From an uncultured Succinivibrio sp. (GTDB lineage: Bacteria; Pseudomonadota; Gammaproteobacteria; Enterobacterales; Succinivibrionaceae): a stretch of DNA of 64,000 nucleotides. The position numbers were made by a program, and so were the translations under genes. Location: assembly GCA_934218695.1 (NCBI GenBank), contig CAKQDA010000002.1:124001-188000 (forward strand). The letters run 5' to 3'. The notes under the pieces are model-generated. The model was not told the DNA's origin and made no database searches. It saw only the letters and a program-made list of their open reading frames with translations. Below, piece by piece: positions 36,214-46,224 of the stretch. Position 1 is the stretch's first letter; the number at the start of each line of letters is the position of its first letter.

Positions 36214-36977
36214 CAAATTCTTCCCTTATATCTGTTTAGGCTGTTTAGTTTTAAATATTTTTCAAGTGTATAAAAGTAATGGGTCAGGCAAAATTCAAAA
36301 CCTAATTTACCGTCTAAAAAACCGCCATGGATAACATACATTTTAAAAAATGCCCATAGTGGTTTTATTAGAATATCGTTTAAAAAACTGCATTTTTTGC
36401 CTTTTTCGTAATACTTATGAGCCAGCAGAGTTGTATAGCGATTCATCTTCTCTAAATGAGCTTCCCATGTTTTATATGGAAAATGAATAAGTCTTCCTTT
36501 TAACAGCTTTCTGTCATAAGGACTGTGAAGTCTTTCATGAACAACCCCTTCGTAAAAAGATCCTTCTTTTTTAAAAAGTCGTTCAACTCTGTCAGGTCTC
36601 ATCACTCCGTGAAGAACTTTTCTTTCAATAAAGTGATTTTCTCTGGATACCTGATAAGTGCAGTTATGGTTACTTTCAACGCAGATCTTAATTTCATGAG
36701 CAAGCTCATCAGTTATTCTTTCGTCTGAGTCAAGCATAAAAATCCAGTCGTATGATGCGTTTGAAATTGCAAAATTACGCTGTCCGCCATAATCATTATT
36801 TAAGTCCCTCTGCAGTACTTTTGCCCCAAAAGACTTGGCAATTGCAACTGTATTGTCAGTAGAACTGCTGTCTACAACAATAATTTCGTCTGCAAAGCCT
36901 GCGCTTTTAAGACAGTCTGGAAGATTTTCTTCTTCATTATGAGCAAGAACAATAACGGTAAGAGGCGTCTTTGGCAT
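36213..36977 (-). CDS. WaaE/KdtX-like LPS core glycosyltransferase
   Basis: A 254-aa GT2 protein: LTVIVLAHNEEENLPDCLKS, DEIIVVDSSSTDNTVAIAKS, then GGQRNFAISNASYDWIFMLD with the DSDE acidic motif. The middle part VERLFKKEGSFYEGVVHERL and the late FFKMYVIHGGFLDGKLGFEF are characteristic of the WaaE/KdtX beta-1,4-glucosyltransferase group, which adds glucose to heptose I of the inner core. Family fit is good; exact activity is inference. First gene of a two-gene unit. Confidence 0.8.
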   Translation of the reverse strand: MPKTPLTVIVLAHNEEENLPDCLKSAGFADEIIVVDSSSTDNTVAIAKSFGAKVLQRDLNNDYGGQRNFAISNASYDWIFMLDSDERITDELAHEIKICVESNHNCTYQVSRENHFIERKVLHGVMRPDRVERLFKKEGSFYEGVVHERLHSPYDRKLLKGRLIHFPYKTWEAHLEKMNRYTTLLAHKYYEKGKKCSFLNDILIKPLWAFFKMYVIHGGFLDGKLGFEFCLTHYFYTLEKYLKLNSLNRYKGRI

Positions 36978-37069
36978 GATTTATCGAAACAGGTTAAAGT
37001 ACTACAGGCTATCTCATGATGGCCAACGAACATCCTGAATAAAGCGGAATTTTGTTTGGATATTCTTAA

Positions 37070-37103
37070 TTTCATCAAATAAAAGGCAGCAGAAAGCTGC
37101 CTT
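37070..37103 (-). terminator. Rho-independent terminator of the yccT-like gene
   Basis: On the minus strand AAGGCAGC and GCTGCCTT form a GC-rich 8-bp stem with a 5-nt loop (37083-37103), followed by TTATTTGAT. Confidence 0.8.
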
Positions 37104-37110
37104 CAGTCTG

Positions 37111-37881
37111 TTAGTGAGACATTACATATTTAACAAATTTTAATTTTGTAGCGTCATCAGCACTGTTGTACATCTTAATGAGGTTGTTATAGGTTGCAGC
37201 ATCAGCTTTACCTGATGAGCCAGTGGTTGAGGTTGTCATGGCAGAGGAATCTGCTCCCATAGGTTCCAGAGTTAATCCCTGAACGGACTGGTATGCTGTA
37301 ACACCTGCCTCAGAAGTAGCCTTTACAGTAGGAGCACCGTATTCTGTCATAGCAAGTCCTTTATTTGCATTTGATACATATTCAGGAGCATACAGTCTGC
37401 CTAGACTGTCCAGTTCCTGACGATAGTCACGCATTAAAGAGAAACCTTTATCTGATGTCAGGATAAAGTATGATGCCTCGTTGCTGGAAAGCACACGTCC
37501 TGTAGTGTCAGAGAGGGTGATTTTCTGCTGATGGGCATAACGCTTTGCCTGATCTTCATTTGCAGGCTTTGCGTACTGGAATGTTACAACCTGATCTGCC
37601 TTTAAATTGTTAATGTTGATAACCACAGGATCGATTGACTGCACAATACGTGAATCCGAACCGTTTTTAAAGTTGTCTTTAAAGGTTAAAACAACCTGAT
37701 GCTTACCTGGTGTTAAGGTTACTGTACGGCTAAAACGGCTGTAGCTGTCAGGATCACTTTCACCATCAACAAGTTCAACATTATAGTGAACAGGAACTTT
37801 AAAACCGGTGTCGGCAAGTGCATTTACACTGAACAGAAGACCTGCAGCCAGTACTGAAAACTTTAAATTCTTTGATAACAT
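37111..37881 (-). CDS. DUF2057/YccT-like secreted protein
   Basis: A 256-aa protein with a clear signal peptide (LKFSVLAAGLLFSVNALA) cleaved near residue 23. The mature part opens TGFKVPVHYNVELVDGE and has RTVTLTPGKHQVVLTFKDNF, a beta-rich pattern of the DUF2057 family (YccT/CsgI, a periplasmic curli modulator in enterics). The C-terminal ~50 residues are Ser/Thr/Ala-rich and then helical (YNNLIKMYNSADDATKLKFV). No curli genes are visible, so the role here is open. It is transcribed alone with its own terminator. Confidence 0.65.
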   Translation of the reverse strand: MLSKNLKFSVLAAGLLFSVNALADTGFKVPVHYNVELVDGESDPDSYSRFSRTVTLTPGKHQVVLTFKDNFKNGSDSRIVQSIDPVVININNLKADQVVTFQYAKPANEDQAKRYAHQQKITLSDTTGRVLSSNEASYFILTSDKGFSLMRDYRQELDSLGRLYAPEYVSNANKGLAMTEYGAPTVKATSEAGVTAYQSVQGLTLEPMGADSSAMTTSTTGSSGKADAATYNNLIKMYNSADDATKLKFVKYVMSH

Positions 37882-38012
37882 ACTTTTTTCCTAAAAATGA
37901 AACCTATAAATCCTAGCACCAATAGAGCTTTACATTAACAGTTATTTTGACCTGAGAAAAAACCATAAAGTTCAATATTTAGTCAAGTAAATCAGTTTGG
38001 GCTAATAAAAGG

Positions 38013-39152
38013 TTAATAAGAATACATTGCACCTATCAGAGCTCTGTTCTTTTCTAAAGACATTTCCTCTATCATACTTTTTGAATAAAATCTGTCAGCT
38101 TTGCTTGACGCATCAACAGTTCCTTCAGCAAAAATTTTGAAAGTGGGGCAGATCTGGTAGTAAGCGCCAAGTTCAACATCAGCAATTATATTAGCACCGT
38201 TAAATCGTTTTATCCCATATCCGGCACTAAACCCGAGACCGTTTTCAAAAGTATAGTTTACAACTGTATCAACACTGTAGAGTTTATGTGTAAAGTTGTC
38301 ATATTTTGAAACAGTAAAATTGGCTCCTGCATAAAGCCCATCGCCGAAAGTTCCGTATGATATGGAAAATCCCTTATCTATCTTCCATGATGGCTTAAAT
38401 AGATCGGCACTGAAATTATCATTAAGCGGTCTGTAGTGCATTCTGTTTACTACAGGAGCAAAATAGGCAACTGATTTTTCATCATTATTGTACTGAAAAT
38501 CATAGTAGCTCATTCCATAGCTGATAGAGATACCTGATTTCAATCTTGTGGCAAATGAAAATGCAGCTCCGTTGTGGATATTGACATGTGTGTCATTAAT
38601 ATCATCAGAAGCCGTCTGGAATGACAGTCTAAAATCCCATCCCATTGAGGAAAGACTGTACATGACAAGTGAAGGCATCTGATCTCCATAGGCATAGTGA
38701 TCGTTTACCCTGGGATCGAGTTCTGTGAACACGTCAGTGACACCTGCGACTGCATAGTAGGCGTTATCTCCACGACCTAAAGTTAAAGTACCAAGTTCCA
38801 GAGCATCAACACCTACATACTGTGCTCTGGTTTTAATGGTATCAACTCCATTGTTACCTGTAGGCATTAGCCATTCAGAATATGCAAGTGCAAAAACACC
38901 ATCACAAAGTTTTGTCCTTCCTGCAATTCCTGCATGCACAGAGGTCATAAGAGTATTATCAGTGTTTTTTTTCTCGGTTGAACTTTTTACTGTTCTTGAA
39001 GCCTTATCTGTCATAGCCATGGCACTTATGGAGCCGAATACATCAAGGGATGTACCATCTTTACTGTAAACAGATGCTGTCTGACCCGCTTCTGGCCAGA
39101 GACTTAAAGCTAAAATCGGTAGAATAATTTTTCTGTTAATGTATTTATTCAT
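38013..39152 (-). CDS. outer-membrane general porin
   Basis: A 379-aa protein with an N-terminal signal (IILPILALSLWPEAGQTAS). Gram-negative porin features follow: SLDVFGSISAMAM, VHAGIAGRTKL, RAQYVGVDALELGTLTLGRG, SMGWDFRLSFQTASDD and many alternating beta-strand stretches. It ends in GAMYSY with the C-terminal aromatic residue recognised by the BAM machinery. It would form a trimeric diffusion pore. Pore selectivity is not predictable. No operon partners. Confidence 0.8.
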   Translation of the reverse strand: MNKYINRKIILPILALSLWPEAGQTASVYSKDGTSLDVFGSISAMAMTDKASRTVKSSTEKKNTDNTLMTSVHAGIAGRTKLCDGVFALAYSEWLMPTGNNGVDTIKTRAQYVGVDALELGTLTLGRGDNAYYAVAGVTDVFTELDPRVNDHYAYGDQMPSLVMYSLSSMGWDFRLSFQTASDDINDTHVNIHNGAAFSFATRLKSGISISYGMSYYDFQYNNDEKSVAYFAPVVNRMHYRPLNDNFSADLFKPSWKIDKGFSISYGTFGDGLYAGANFTVSKYDNFTHKLYSVDTVVNYTFENGLGFSAGYGIKRFNGANIIADVELGAYYQICPTFKIFAEGTVDASSKADRFYSKSMIEEMSLEKNRALIGAMYSY

Positions 39153-39346
39153 AAACCTACTTGACTTATTTTAACCTGTAAATGCTGTCAGTCCAGCTTT
39201 GTTTTCCTAATGCATGAAAACAGCTAACAGTACATAAGCAGTTCAAATTGAAGAAATTGCATTAGTATCTTGAATTACTTTTTTATAATCTTGTACAGGG
39301 GGTCATATTTAATTAAATGGAAGTATTTCCTTCAATATTTCTTATT

Positions 39347-40012
39347 TTAGCAAAAAATGAGTTTCTTTAGCTCATTAACATCTTTGACACAATATGTGGC
39401 ATTCCATAATTTAACATCTATACATTCACCTGTTCCATACCCCCATAAAACAGCTGCACTGTCACATTCAGCCGCCGCCGCCGCTTTTACGTCATTTAGA
39501 TGATCTCCAACATATAAAGCCTCGGATGGCGCCACATTCAGGAGCTTCAGAGCTTTTAATATTGGCTCTGGGTGAGGTTTAGAATGTGTCAGTGAATCGC
39601 ATCCTAGGATAAGAGAAAATTTATCAGCAAAAGGAAATTTTGAAAGCACCTTTTTTGCCATATCATAATATTTGTTTGTAATAACAGCAGATTTGATGCT
39701 GTTTTCTGAAAGCGCTTCAATCAGCTCTGGAATACCTGAAAATGCTCTGGTGTGCAAACAGATATTGTCTTTATAATAGGAGGCAAACTCATCTCTCATA
39801 TAGGTTTCAATGCCTGACGATTTCTGCTTTTCTTCAGGAACTCCAAGTTTGAGCATTTGTCGCATGCCTGCCGTAACTTTTGTCCTTAAAATTTTTTCAT
39901 CTACTTTTCTGTAGCCATACTTTTCGAGGGTATGATTACATGCTGTTATGATATCTGGGGCTGTATCTAGCAGTGTCCCGTCCAGATCAAACAATACGGC
40001 TTTATATCTCAT
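39347..40012 (-). CDS. gph: HAD-family phosphatase, phosphoglycolate phosphatase-like
   Basis: About 221 aa from ATG 40012 (MRYKAVLFDLDGTLLDTAPD). HAD motif I is DLDGTLLDT; motif II is in KSAVITNKYYDMAKK; motif III Lys is in CDSLTHSKPHPEPILKAL; motif IV is LYVGDHLNDVKAAAAA. The cap-domain layout fits Gph/PGP, which removes 2-phosphoglycolate. The HAD class is certain; substrate is by analogy and could be another small phosphoester. Transcribed away from apt-dnaX. Confidence 0.8.
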   Translation of the reverse strand: MRYKAVLFDLDGTLLDTAPDIITACNHTLEKYGYRKVDEKILRTKVTAGMRQMLKLGVPEEKQKSSGIETYMRDEFASYYKDNICLHTRAFSGIPELIEALSENSIKSAVITNKYYDMAKKVLSKFPFADKFSLILGCDSLTHSKPHPEPILKALKLLNVAPSEALYVGDHLNDVKAAAAAECDSAAVLWGYGTGECIDVKLWNATYCVKDVNELKKLIFC

Positions 40013-40220
40013 AGGCAATCAATATTTTTCTTCAGTTTCTTTTCTTCATGTAACAGTGAATTTTCGGCTAGGGGAACTCAACCTTAAATTACGATAATTT
40101 CATGAGTTATCTTTACGAGTCAAAATTGAAATAAGTTTGAATCTAAAAGAATATTTATTCTTAAAATTTGGTAAAATCGTGTTCATGAATTATAACTGAA
40201 ATGTTATTTCAAGGTCTAAA

Positions 40221-40853
40221 ATGACAAATTTAAATGTTCATAAAGCTCAAAACTGCGTCAACTGCTGTTCTGAACCCCTAATTCACTCTTGTGAAGATAT
40301 TCTAAATTACGACAGGCGCATTGACTATTTAAAAAGTTCAATTGCATCTGTAAAAGACTTTCCCAAAGAAGGTATCCTGTTCAGAGATATAACTACTCTT
40401 CTTGAAAATCCAAAGGCTTTTAAAGATTCAATTGACCTTCTGTACGAAATTTACAGAGACTGCACAATTGATTATGTGGTAGCGGCAGATGCCAGAGGAT
40501 TTCTGTTCGGTTCTGCACTGGCCTATCTTCTGAATTCAGGGGTGGTTCTAGTCAGAAAAAAAGGTAAGTTACCCCGTGAAACATACTCGCAGGAGTATGA
40601 TCTTGAATATGGCACAAATACTCTTGAAATAGCAAAAGATTCATTAAAGAAAGGCGACAGGGTTTTACTTCTGGATGACCTCCTGGCAACTGGCGGGACA
40701 GCTGGAGCCATGGTAAAATTAGTTAGGAAAAGTGGAGCAGAGATTGTTTCGTTTGCCTTTATTGTTGAACTTTTCGATTTGGGCGGAGCTAAGCTTTTAG
40801 AAGACTCCTTTAACGTAAACGTAAAATCCCTAGTTAAATTCCCTGGACATTAA
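40221..40853 (+). CDS. apt: adenine phosphoribosyltransferase
   Basis: A 210-aa enzyme. After ~30 extra N-terminal residues with several Cys, the standard APRT begins (YLKSSIASVKDFPKEGILFR). Key motifs are YVVAADARGFLFGSALAYLL (usually IEARGF), VVLVRKKGKLPRETYSQEY and the PRPP-binding loop RVLLLDDLLATGGTAGAMV. It salvages adenine to AMP with PRPP. It lies 10 bp upstream of dnaX, the arrangement known in enteric bacteria, and the pair is probably co-transcribed. The N-terminal extension is unusual; a later start near Leu-36 lacks a clear Met, so the long form is kept. Confidence 0.9.
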   Translation: MTNLNVHKAQNCVNCCSEPLIHSCEDILNYDRRIDYLKSSIASVKDFPKEGILFRDITTLLENPKAFKDSIDLLYEIYRDCTIDYVVAADARGFLFGSALAYLLNSGVVLVRKKGKLPRETYSQEYDLEYGTNTLEIAKDSLKKGDRVLLLDDLLATGGTAGAMVKLVRKSGAEIVSFAFIVELFDLGGAKLLEDSFNVNVKSLVKFPGH

Positions 40854-40863
40854 GAAACAGCTT

Positions 40864-42015
40864 ATGGCAATAGAATTACAAGGTCAGTATCAGGCACTTG
40901 CAAGAAAATACAGACCTCAGACTTTTGAAGATGTGGTAGGGCAGGAGCATGTCGTTAACGCTCTGATGAATTCAATCGAACAGCAGAGAATTCATCATGC
41001 CTATCTTCTTACCGGTACAAGAGGTATCGGCAAGACAACTATTGCCAGAATTATCGCCAAATGTCTTGAATGTGAAAATGGTATTACAGCCCATCCTCAT
41101 GTAAACGGTGAACCTATGTGTGATACCTGTCGGGCCATCACAGAAGGAAACTTTCCTGATGTAATTGAAATTGATGGTGCTTCACAGACAAAGGTAGATG
41201 ATACAAGACAGTTGTTAGAGTCAACACAGTACCCTCCTTTAAAAGGAAGATTTAAAGTCTATATCATCGATGAGGTTCACATGCTGTCTCAGAGCAGTTT
41301 TAATGCTCTGCTGAAAACTTTAGAGGAACCTCCTGCCTACGTTAAGTTTATTCTCGCAACCACAGATCCTCAGAAGATCCCTGTTACTGTTCTCTCAAGA
41401 TGTCTGCAGTTCCAGCTAAAAGCTCTTACTGTAAATCAGATAAGTTTACAGATTGAAAAAATTGCAACAAAAGAGGGGATTTCTTTTGAAAATGAGGCTG
41501 TAAATCTGCTCTCCCGTGCTGCCCGTGGCAGTATGCGTGACGCTTTATCTCTGTGTGATCAGGCTGTAGCCTTAGGTAACGGCTCTATTACCAGAGACAA
41601 TGTGATGTCAATGTTAGGCACTGCAGGTGACGGTTTTGTCTGTTCAGTACTTGACCTTTTAAAAAATACAGAAAGTCAGAACCCATCTCAAAAGAATTTA
41701 TCAGATGTCCTAAATGAGATTAGATCAGTAAGTCCAAATTACAGAACACTGTTAAATGATCTGGTTCTGTGTTTTCACGATCTGGCTCTGTTCCAGATGA
41801 TAGGTTATCCACAGAATATAAGTGTCTTTTCTGTTCCACAGTCAACACTTACAACTTATGCAAGTCTCTTTTCTCCAGAGGCACTGCAGCTTTATTATCA
41901 GATAGCTCTGCAGGGCATTGATGAGTACCGGGTTTCAGCTGACGGTTCTACAGCATTCGAAATGACTATTCTGAGAATGCTGGCTTTTACACCCGAAAAA
42001 AAAAAGATTGGATAG
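40864..42015 (+). CDS. dnaX: DNA polymerase III gamma subunit (dnaX frame-0 product)
   Basis: A 383-aa clamp-loader ATPase: YQALARKYRPQTFEDVVGQE at the N terminus, Walker A LTGTRGIGKTTIARII, and a four-Cys zinc module (CLECENG, CDTCRAI). Walker B YIIDEVHMLSQSSFNALLKT, sensor 1 FILATTDPQKIPVTVLSR and sensor 2 RAARGSMRDALSLCDQA follow. Domain III ends near residue 370, just before the A-run at 41996-42005, and translation stops at TAG 42013-42015. This is the short, gamma-type product; ribosomes shifting to -1 make tau. Confidence 0.92.
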   Translation: MAIELQGQYQALARKYRPQTFEDVVGQEHVVNALMNSIEQQRIHHAYLLTGTRGIGKTTIARIIAKCLECENGITAHPHVNGEPMCDTCRAITEGNFPDVIEIDGASQTKVDDTRQLLESTQYPPLKGRFKVYIIDEVHMLSQSSFNALLKTLEEPPAYVKFILATTDPQKIPVTVLSRCLQFQLKALTVNQISLQIEKIATKEGISFENEAVNLLSRAARGSMRDALSLCDQAVALGNGSITRDNVMSMLGTAGDGFVCSVLDLLKNTESQNPSQKNLSDVLNEIRSVSPNYRTLLNDLVLCFHDLALFQMIGYPQNISVFSVPQSTLTTYASLFSPEALQLYYQIALQGIDEYRVSADGSTAFEMTILRMLAFTPEKKKIG

Positions 42016-44993
42016 GTGAAGATAATTCTGTCGAGGTCATCTATCTTAATCCTGTAAAAAATTCGGCAGCAAAAGAACTTTATGCTAATAAAGGAAATTC
42101 TGTTGTTTCACCTCTTGAAGCTGATTCGAGTTCTTCTTCTTTATCTTCAGAGATGAATTCTGTTTTACATGAAGATTTAAATCAAAATGGTATCAGTCAG
42201 GAACTTGCCTCAAAGATTGCATCAGAGAATATCACCTTAAACAAAGAGATCACAAAATCACTTGAATCTGAGGCAAGTGATTTAGTTGCAGTCTTAGCCT
42301 CAAAAGACAACTCTTATAAAAGAGAGCCTTCCTTTACTAATGAATCTTGTGATAACTCCTTGGTAAAAGAAAATGATGTGATTCAGTCTCAATCTTATGA
42401 AGAAGATAATAAGTCGTTGATATCAGACGACAGTAAAAATCAAGTGTCTGATAATGGACTGAGTGGCGCTGATGAAAATGTTTTAGCAGGAAAAAATAAA
42501 GTTTTGTCATCAGATACTCAAGGTTCTGAAGTTACAGATAATGGCGTAACTTTATCTCAAGATGATTCTCATGATGAACATCAGAGAAGCAGTCAGACTA
42601 ATACCACTGATGAATCATCGCAGCAGAGAAATGAGACCAATGTAAATGGCAGCAATTCTCAACAAACTAATGCTCAGTCATTAAATTACAAATCGGATGA
42701 TCTTAATGTTTTAATTCAGGGGCTTGAAACTTTAAACAAACAGGTTGTAACCAACAATAATCCTAATCTGGGACAATACAGAAAAGTATTAAGCCGTATT
42801 ATTACGCCTAATAACACAGACAGTGCTGTTGTTCCTGAAAAAGAAGAGCTGAAAACAGTTTCGTCTATTAAACAGTTGTCAGAACTTAGGTCAAATCATG
42901 AGCTGCAGGATAAATTTATTCTTATAAGCGATGTTCACAGATATATCAACCATATTTATACTGTTTTAAAAGGGTATAAGTCAGATGCTGAGGCTTTAAA
43001 GGAAGGTAAGTCCAAATCATCACATATCGAGGGTATGTCTTCGATTATCTCTGACATGACTTATCGCAGAAACGGTGAAAATCCAGCTGATGATACTCCA
43101 TCTATTACAGGATGTTCTATCAGTAAACTGCCATCATTTAATGACAAAGGAGAGATAGTAGCTACTCCCGACAGTTTAAATATATCAGCTGATCAAAATT
43201 CAGCGCCATCTCCTTTGCAGGATGATACACTTTCAAATGAAGAAAGTTATGCCACTTCTAAAGATGACATTATAAATAACTCTGACAAAGCTATGTCAGA
43301 TCAACAATCATCTCAGATACCACAGGATCCTTTTAAAAAGGCAGTAGAGGAACTGTCAGCTGATTCTGACAGGACGGTTGCCTGTGATGGCTGTAATACA
43401 GCTGAAGATCAGATCTTAACTCCTCAGACTGTTGAACTGACACCGGATGAACTGTTAAGAAAAGCTCAGGATGAGGCTTTACGTCAGCTACAGAGTGATC
43501 AGATATTAAATCAGAAATTAAAGGAAGAGGCCGAAGCTTTAAATAAGCACGTGGATCCATCTCAATATTCTGAGGACAATAACCCAGATGTTTTTACTGC
43601 TGACTTTAAAGATTCTTTGAATGCACAGCTGCCTGGTGCTATAGATGATCGTAAGAATGTATCAAAAGCTGCAGATATAACTGGTAGCTCTGTTTCCACT
43701 CAAGAAAATTTACCGTCACCTGACTCCTCAAAGACTGATATCCCTGTATCAGAACCGGCAGGTACAGGATCTTTAGGTACTGACTCTGATAATCAATCCA
43801 TAACTTCAGGAAATGTTAGAACTCAATCTGATTTACATGAACAGAAACTGTCTTTGGAGCGATCAGATGCCCCTGACAGGCAAACTGTCAAGAATACTCT
43901 AAGCTCTCCTGATTTTTCACAAGTTCAGTCATATATTCCACTGAGCAAGGCTGTAGCTCTTGAACTTCAAAAGATAAATTACTCAGATACAGTTCCAGTT
44001 ATTAAAGTGCACACTTACTCAAAATCACTTGAGCTTGCTGTAAGTGAGTCACTCAGAGGAAATTCTGGTGAAAGTCAGAATGTAAATACAGGATACAATC
44101 CAGTCAGCATTCAAAGTAAGGACTCCTTAGGAGACAGGCGTTCAAATGAACAGGTATCAGTTCCGTCACAGACTGACTCCTGGCACAAAAGTTCATTAGA
44201 GAATAGAATTCAAGGCAACACAACTCAAAACACCACTGTACAAAATACAAATGATGTACCTCCTGTAACAGTTGATGAAGTCGCTCTAAAATTCCCGGCA
44301 GATGTCAGTGAAAGAGATTTTGAACTTGTTGATAACCAGATAAATGATGAAAACACTGATATTGATGAAATCGCAGAGAGTTCTAAAGTAACAGGCAGTG
44401 ATCTTAAATTTACAAATCTGCATGAAGATGAAAACAGTGCAAATACAGACGGTAATCCTAAAAAATTCCGTGAGTCGACTTTAAAGTTTATAGAAGAAGA
44501 TCAGCAGTTTGAAAATAAGCGACTTGGCAGAAGATTAGAGTCCTGTGATTTCTATGACATGGTATATGCACAGGATTCATGGTATCGAGATATTTTAAGT
44601 GCAGGTTACAACGATGGTCCTGTATACTCTGCTTTGTGTTATACCAACAGAATTATAAATCCTGATGATCCTTATTCATGGATACTGCAGATTTCATCGG
44701 ATTTTCAGCTTCTGTTTATCTCTCCTGAATTTCATCATAACTTAAGAACAAAATTCTCTTTTGAACAGGGGCATCCTGTTGAACTTAAAATTGAAAAAAT
44801 TCAGGGAATTCCTCAGGGCTGTCCTGAAGATCTTGCCAGACGCTGTTATATAAAAGAAATTGAGGATACTCGTCAGAAGATGTCTAAAGACAAAAATATA
44901 AGGCTGCTTTTAGAACATCTTGGTGAAGATATCAGAACACTGAATTTGAGTCTTTACAAGCAGGAAGACAGTAAAGCAGTGATCAGAAAATAA
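40864..44993 (+). CDS. dnaX: DNA polymerase III tau subunit, made by -1 frameshift
   Basis: Shifting back one base in the ten-A run joins frame 0 to the frame that reads KDWIGEDNSVEVIYLNPVKN and stays open to TAA 44991-44993, giving about 1376 aa, roughly twice E. coli tau (643 aa). The last ~160 residues (CDFYDMVYAQDSWYRDILSA, YSWILQISSDFQLLFISPEF, EDLARRCYIKEIEDTRQKM) look like tau domain V, which binds the polymerase alpha subunit. Between them lie about 800 Ser/Asp/Asn/Gln-rich, low-complexity residues with a few more structured islands (around SELRSNHELQDKFILISDVH). The linker is expected to be disordered. Tau dimerises the replicative polymerase and contacts DnaB. Confidence 0.85.
41996..42045 (+). 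promoter_or_regulatory. dnaX frameshift signal: A10 slippery run plus stem-loop
   Basis: Ten consecutive A (41996-42005) end at AAG ATT. Five bases later GATAGGTGA (42011-42019) can pair with TCATCTATC (42037-42045), nine pairs including one G-U, around a 17-nt loop. The frame-0 stop lies inside the stem. This is the layout of a -1 programmed frameshift; transcriptional slippage on the A-run is an alternative or addition. No Shine-Dalgarno-like stimulator is seen upstream. Confidence 0.8.
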
Positions 44994-45040
44994 ATTGTAC
45001 AGTACAGCCTATTTAATATCAGTATTAAGATTTTCCTTAC

Positions 45041-45074
45041 AAAAAATCCCGTCATTGTAAAACAATCACGGGAT
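45041..45074 (-). terminator. Rho-independent terminator of the potF-like gene
   Basis: Minus strand ATCCCGT-G-ATTGT pairs with ACAAT-G-ACGGGAT (45074-45046), followed by TTTTTT. It may also stop dnaX transcripts arriving from the other side. Confidence 0.85.
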
Positions 45075-45096
45075 CTTGAGTTTTACTGATTATAAG

Positions 45097-46224
45097 TTAA
45101 TCCCAGCCACCATCACTTTCAGATTCATCTTCATTTTTACCTGAATTGAGTTTCATTGAGTTCCAGATCCTGTTGGTTATCTTGGTCATCTTTGATGATG
45201 TTGGCTTAACAAAGTACATTGTCTTCATTTTTTCTTCAGAAATATTAAATGAAGGATTGTCTTTTAATGCCTGATCAAGTCCCTTAACAGCTCCGTTTAC
45301 TGGCAGAAGGTATCTGATCTCGTTGGCAACGCTGGTAGCATTATTTGGATCCTGTAAATAATTAAACCACTTTAAAGCGTTATCATAGTGATCTGCATTT
45401 GCAGGGATTGTCCAGCAGTCAAACCAGAATATTGATCCCTCTTTTGGAATAGTATACTCAATGTTGATTTTTTCTGCTTTTGCTCTTTGTGCAGCCTGTA
45501 GAACATCACCTGAATAACCAATTGCGGCACAAATTTCACCAGAGGCTAAGTCATTTATATAGCGTGATGAATGGAAATATGAAACATTTGATGCAAGTTT
45601 GGTTAAGATATCCAGAGCCTCATTGTAATCAGATGCTTTCTCTGAAGTAGGATCTTTTCCAAGATAATGCATTACAACTGATGTGACTTCAATAGGAGAG
45701 TCTATAACAGCGATACCGCACTGCTTTAATTTTTTTGCATTCTCTTGATTAAATAGAATATCCCATGAATCCAACTTAAAGTCTTTACCGAAGATTTCCT
45801 CAATTTTATCTTTGTTATATCCGATACCAACAGAAATTTCAGTGTAAGGGTAAGCATAACTGTTATCAGGGTCGATAGACTCTAAAGCCTTCATTCTTAC
45901 AGGATCGAGTTCCTTCCAGTTTGAGATTTTTGATTTATCAATCTTCTGAAGAGCACCTGCTTTTGCAAGTCTTGGAATGTAATAGCTTGTCATCATGATT
46001 GCATCAAATCCAGACCTACCGGATAACAGACGTGCCTCTACGAGCTCATTACTGTCAAAAACAGCATAATTAGCTTTAAGGCCTGTTGTCTTTTCAAAAT
46101 CAGCTACAGTATTTTCACCGATATAGTCGCTCCAGTTCCAGATATTGATATCAGATTTAGCTGAAGCAATTGTCGCAAAACCGGCAATGGTCAATGCAAC
46201 AATAGTTTTTGACAGATTCTTCAT
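45097..46224 (-). CDS. spermidine/putrescine ABC transporter substrate-binding protein
   Basis: A 375-aa periplasmic protein with signal peptide KTIVALTIAGFATIASA. The mature part has INIWNWSDYIGENTVADFEK, GFDAIMMTSYYIPRLAKAGA, AYPYTEISVGIGYNKDKIEE, EICAAIGYSGDVLQAAQRA and IFWFDCWTIPANADH, closest in pattern to PotF/PotD. It captures polyamines for an ABC importer. No permease or ATPase genes are adjacent, so it stands alone here with its own terminator. PotF versus PotD cannot be settled by eye. Confidence 0.85.
   Translation of the reverse strand: MKNLSKTIVALTIAGFATIASAKSDINIWNWSDYIGENTVADFEKTTGLKANYAVFDSNELVEARLLSGRSGFDAIMMTSYYIPRLAKAGALQKIDKSKISNWKELDPVRMKALESIDPDNSYAYPYTEISVGIGYNKDKIEEIFGKDFKLDSWDILFNQENAKKLKQCGIAVIDSPIEVTSVVMHYLGKDPTSEKASDYNEALDILTKLASNVSYFHSSRYINDLASGEICAAIGYSGDVLQAAQRAKAEKINIEYTIPKEGSIFWFDCWTIPANADHYDNALKWFNYLQDPNNATSVANEIRYLLPVNGAVKGLDQALKDNPSFNISEEKMKTMYFVKPTSSKMTKITNRIWNSMKLNSGKNEDESESDGGWD

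Noticed and set aside
40123..40180. Sigma-70 promoter before apt
   Set aside because: A TAAAAT -10 is visible near 40172, but no -35 at an acceptable distance could be found, so it is not listed as a feature.
42153..44993. Separate gene for a large acidic protein starting at ATG 42153
   Set aside because: The same frame is open back to the dnaX A-run with coding-like content, no ribosome site precedes 42153, and the C-terminus looks like tau domain V.
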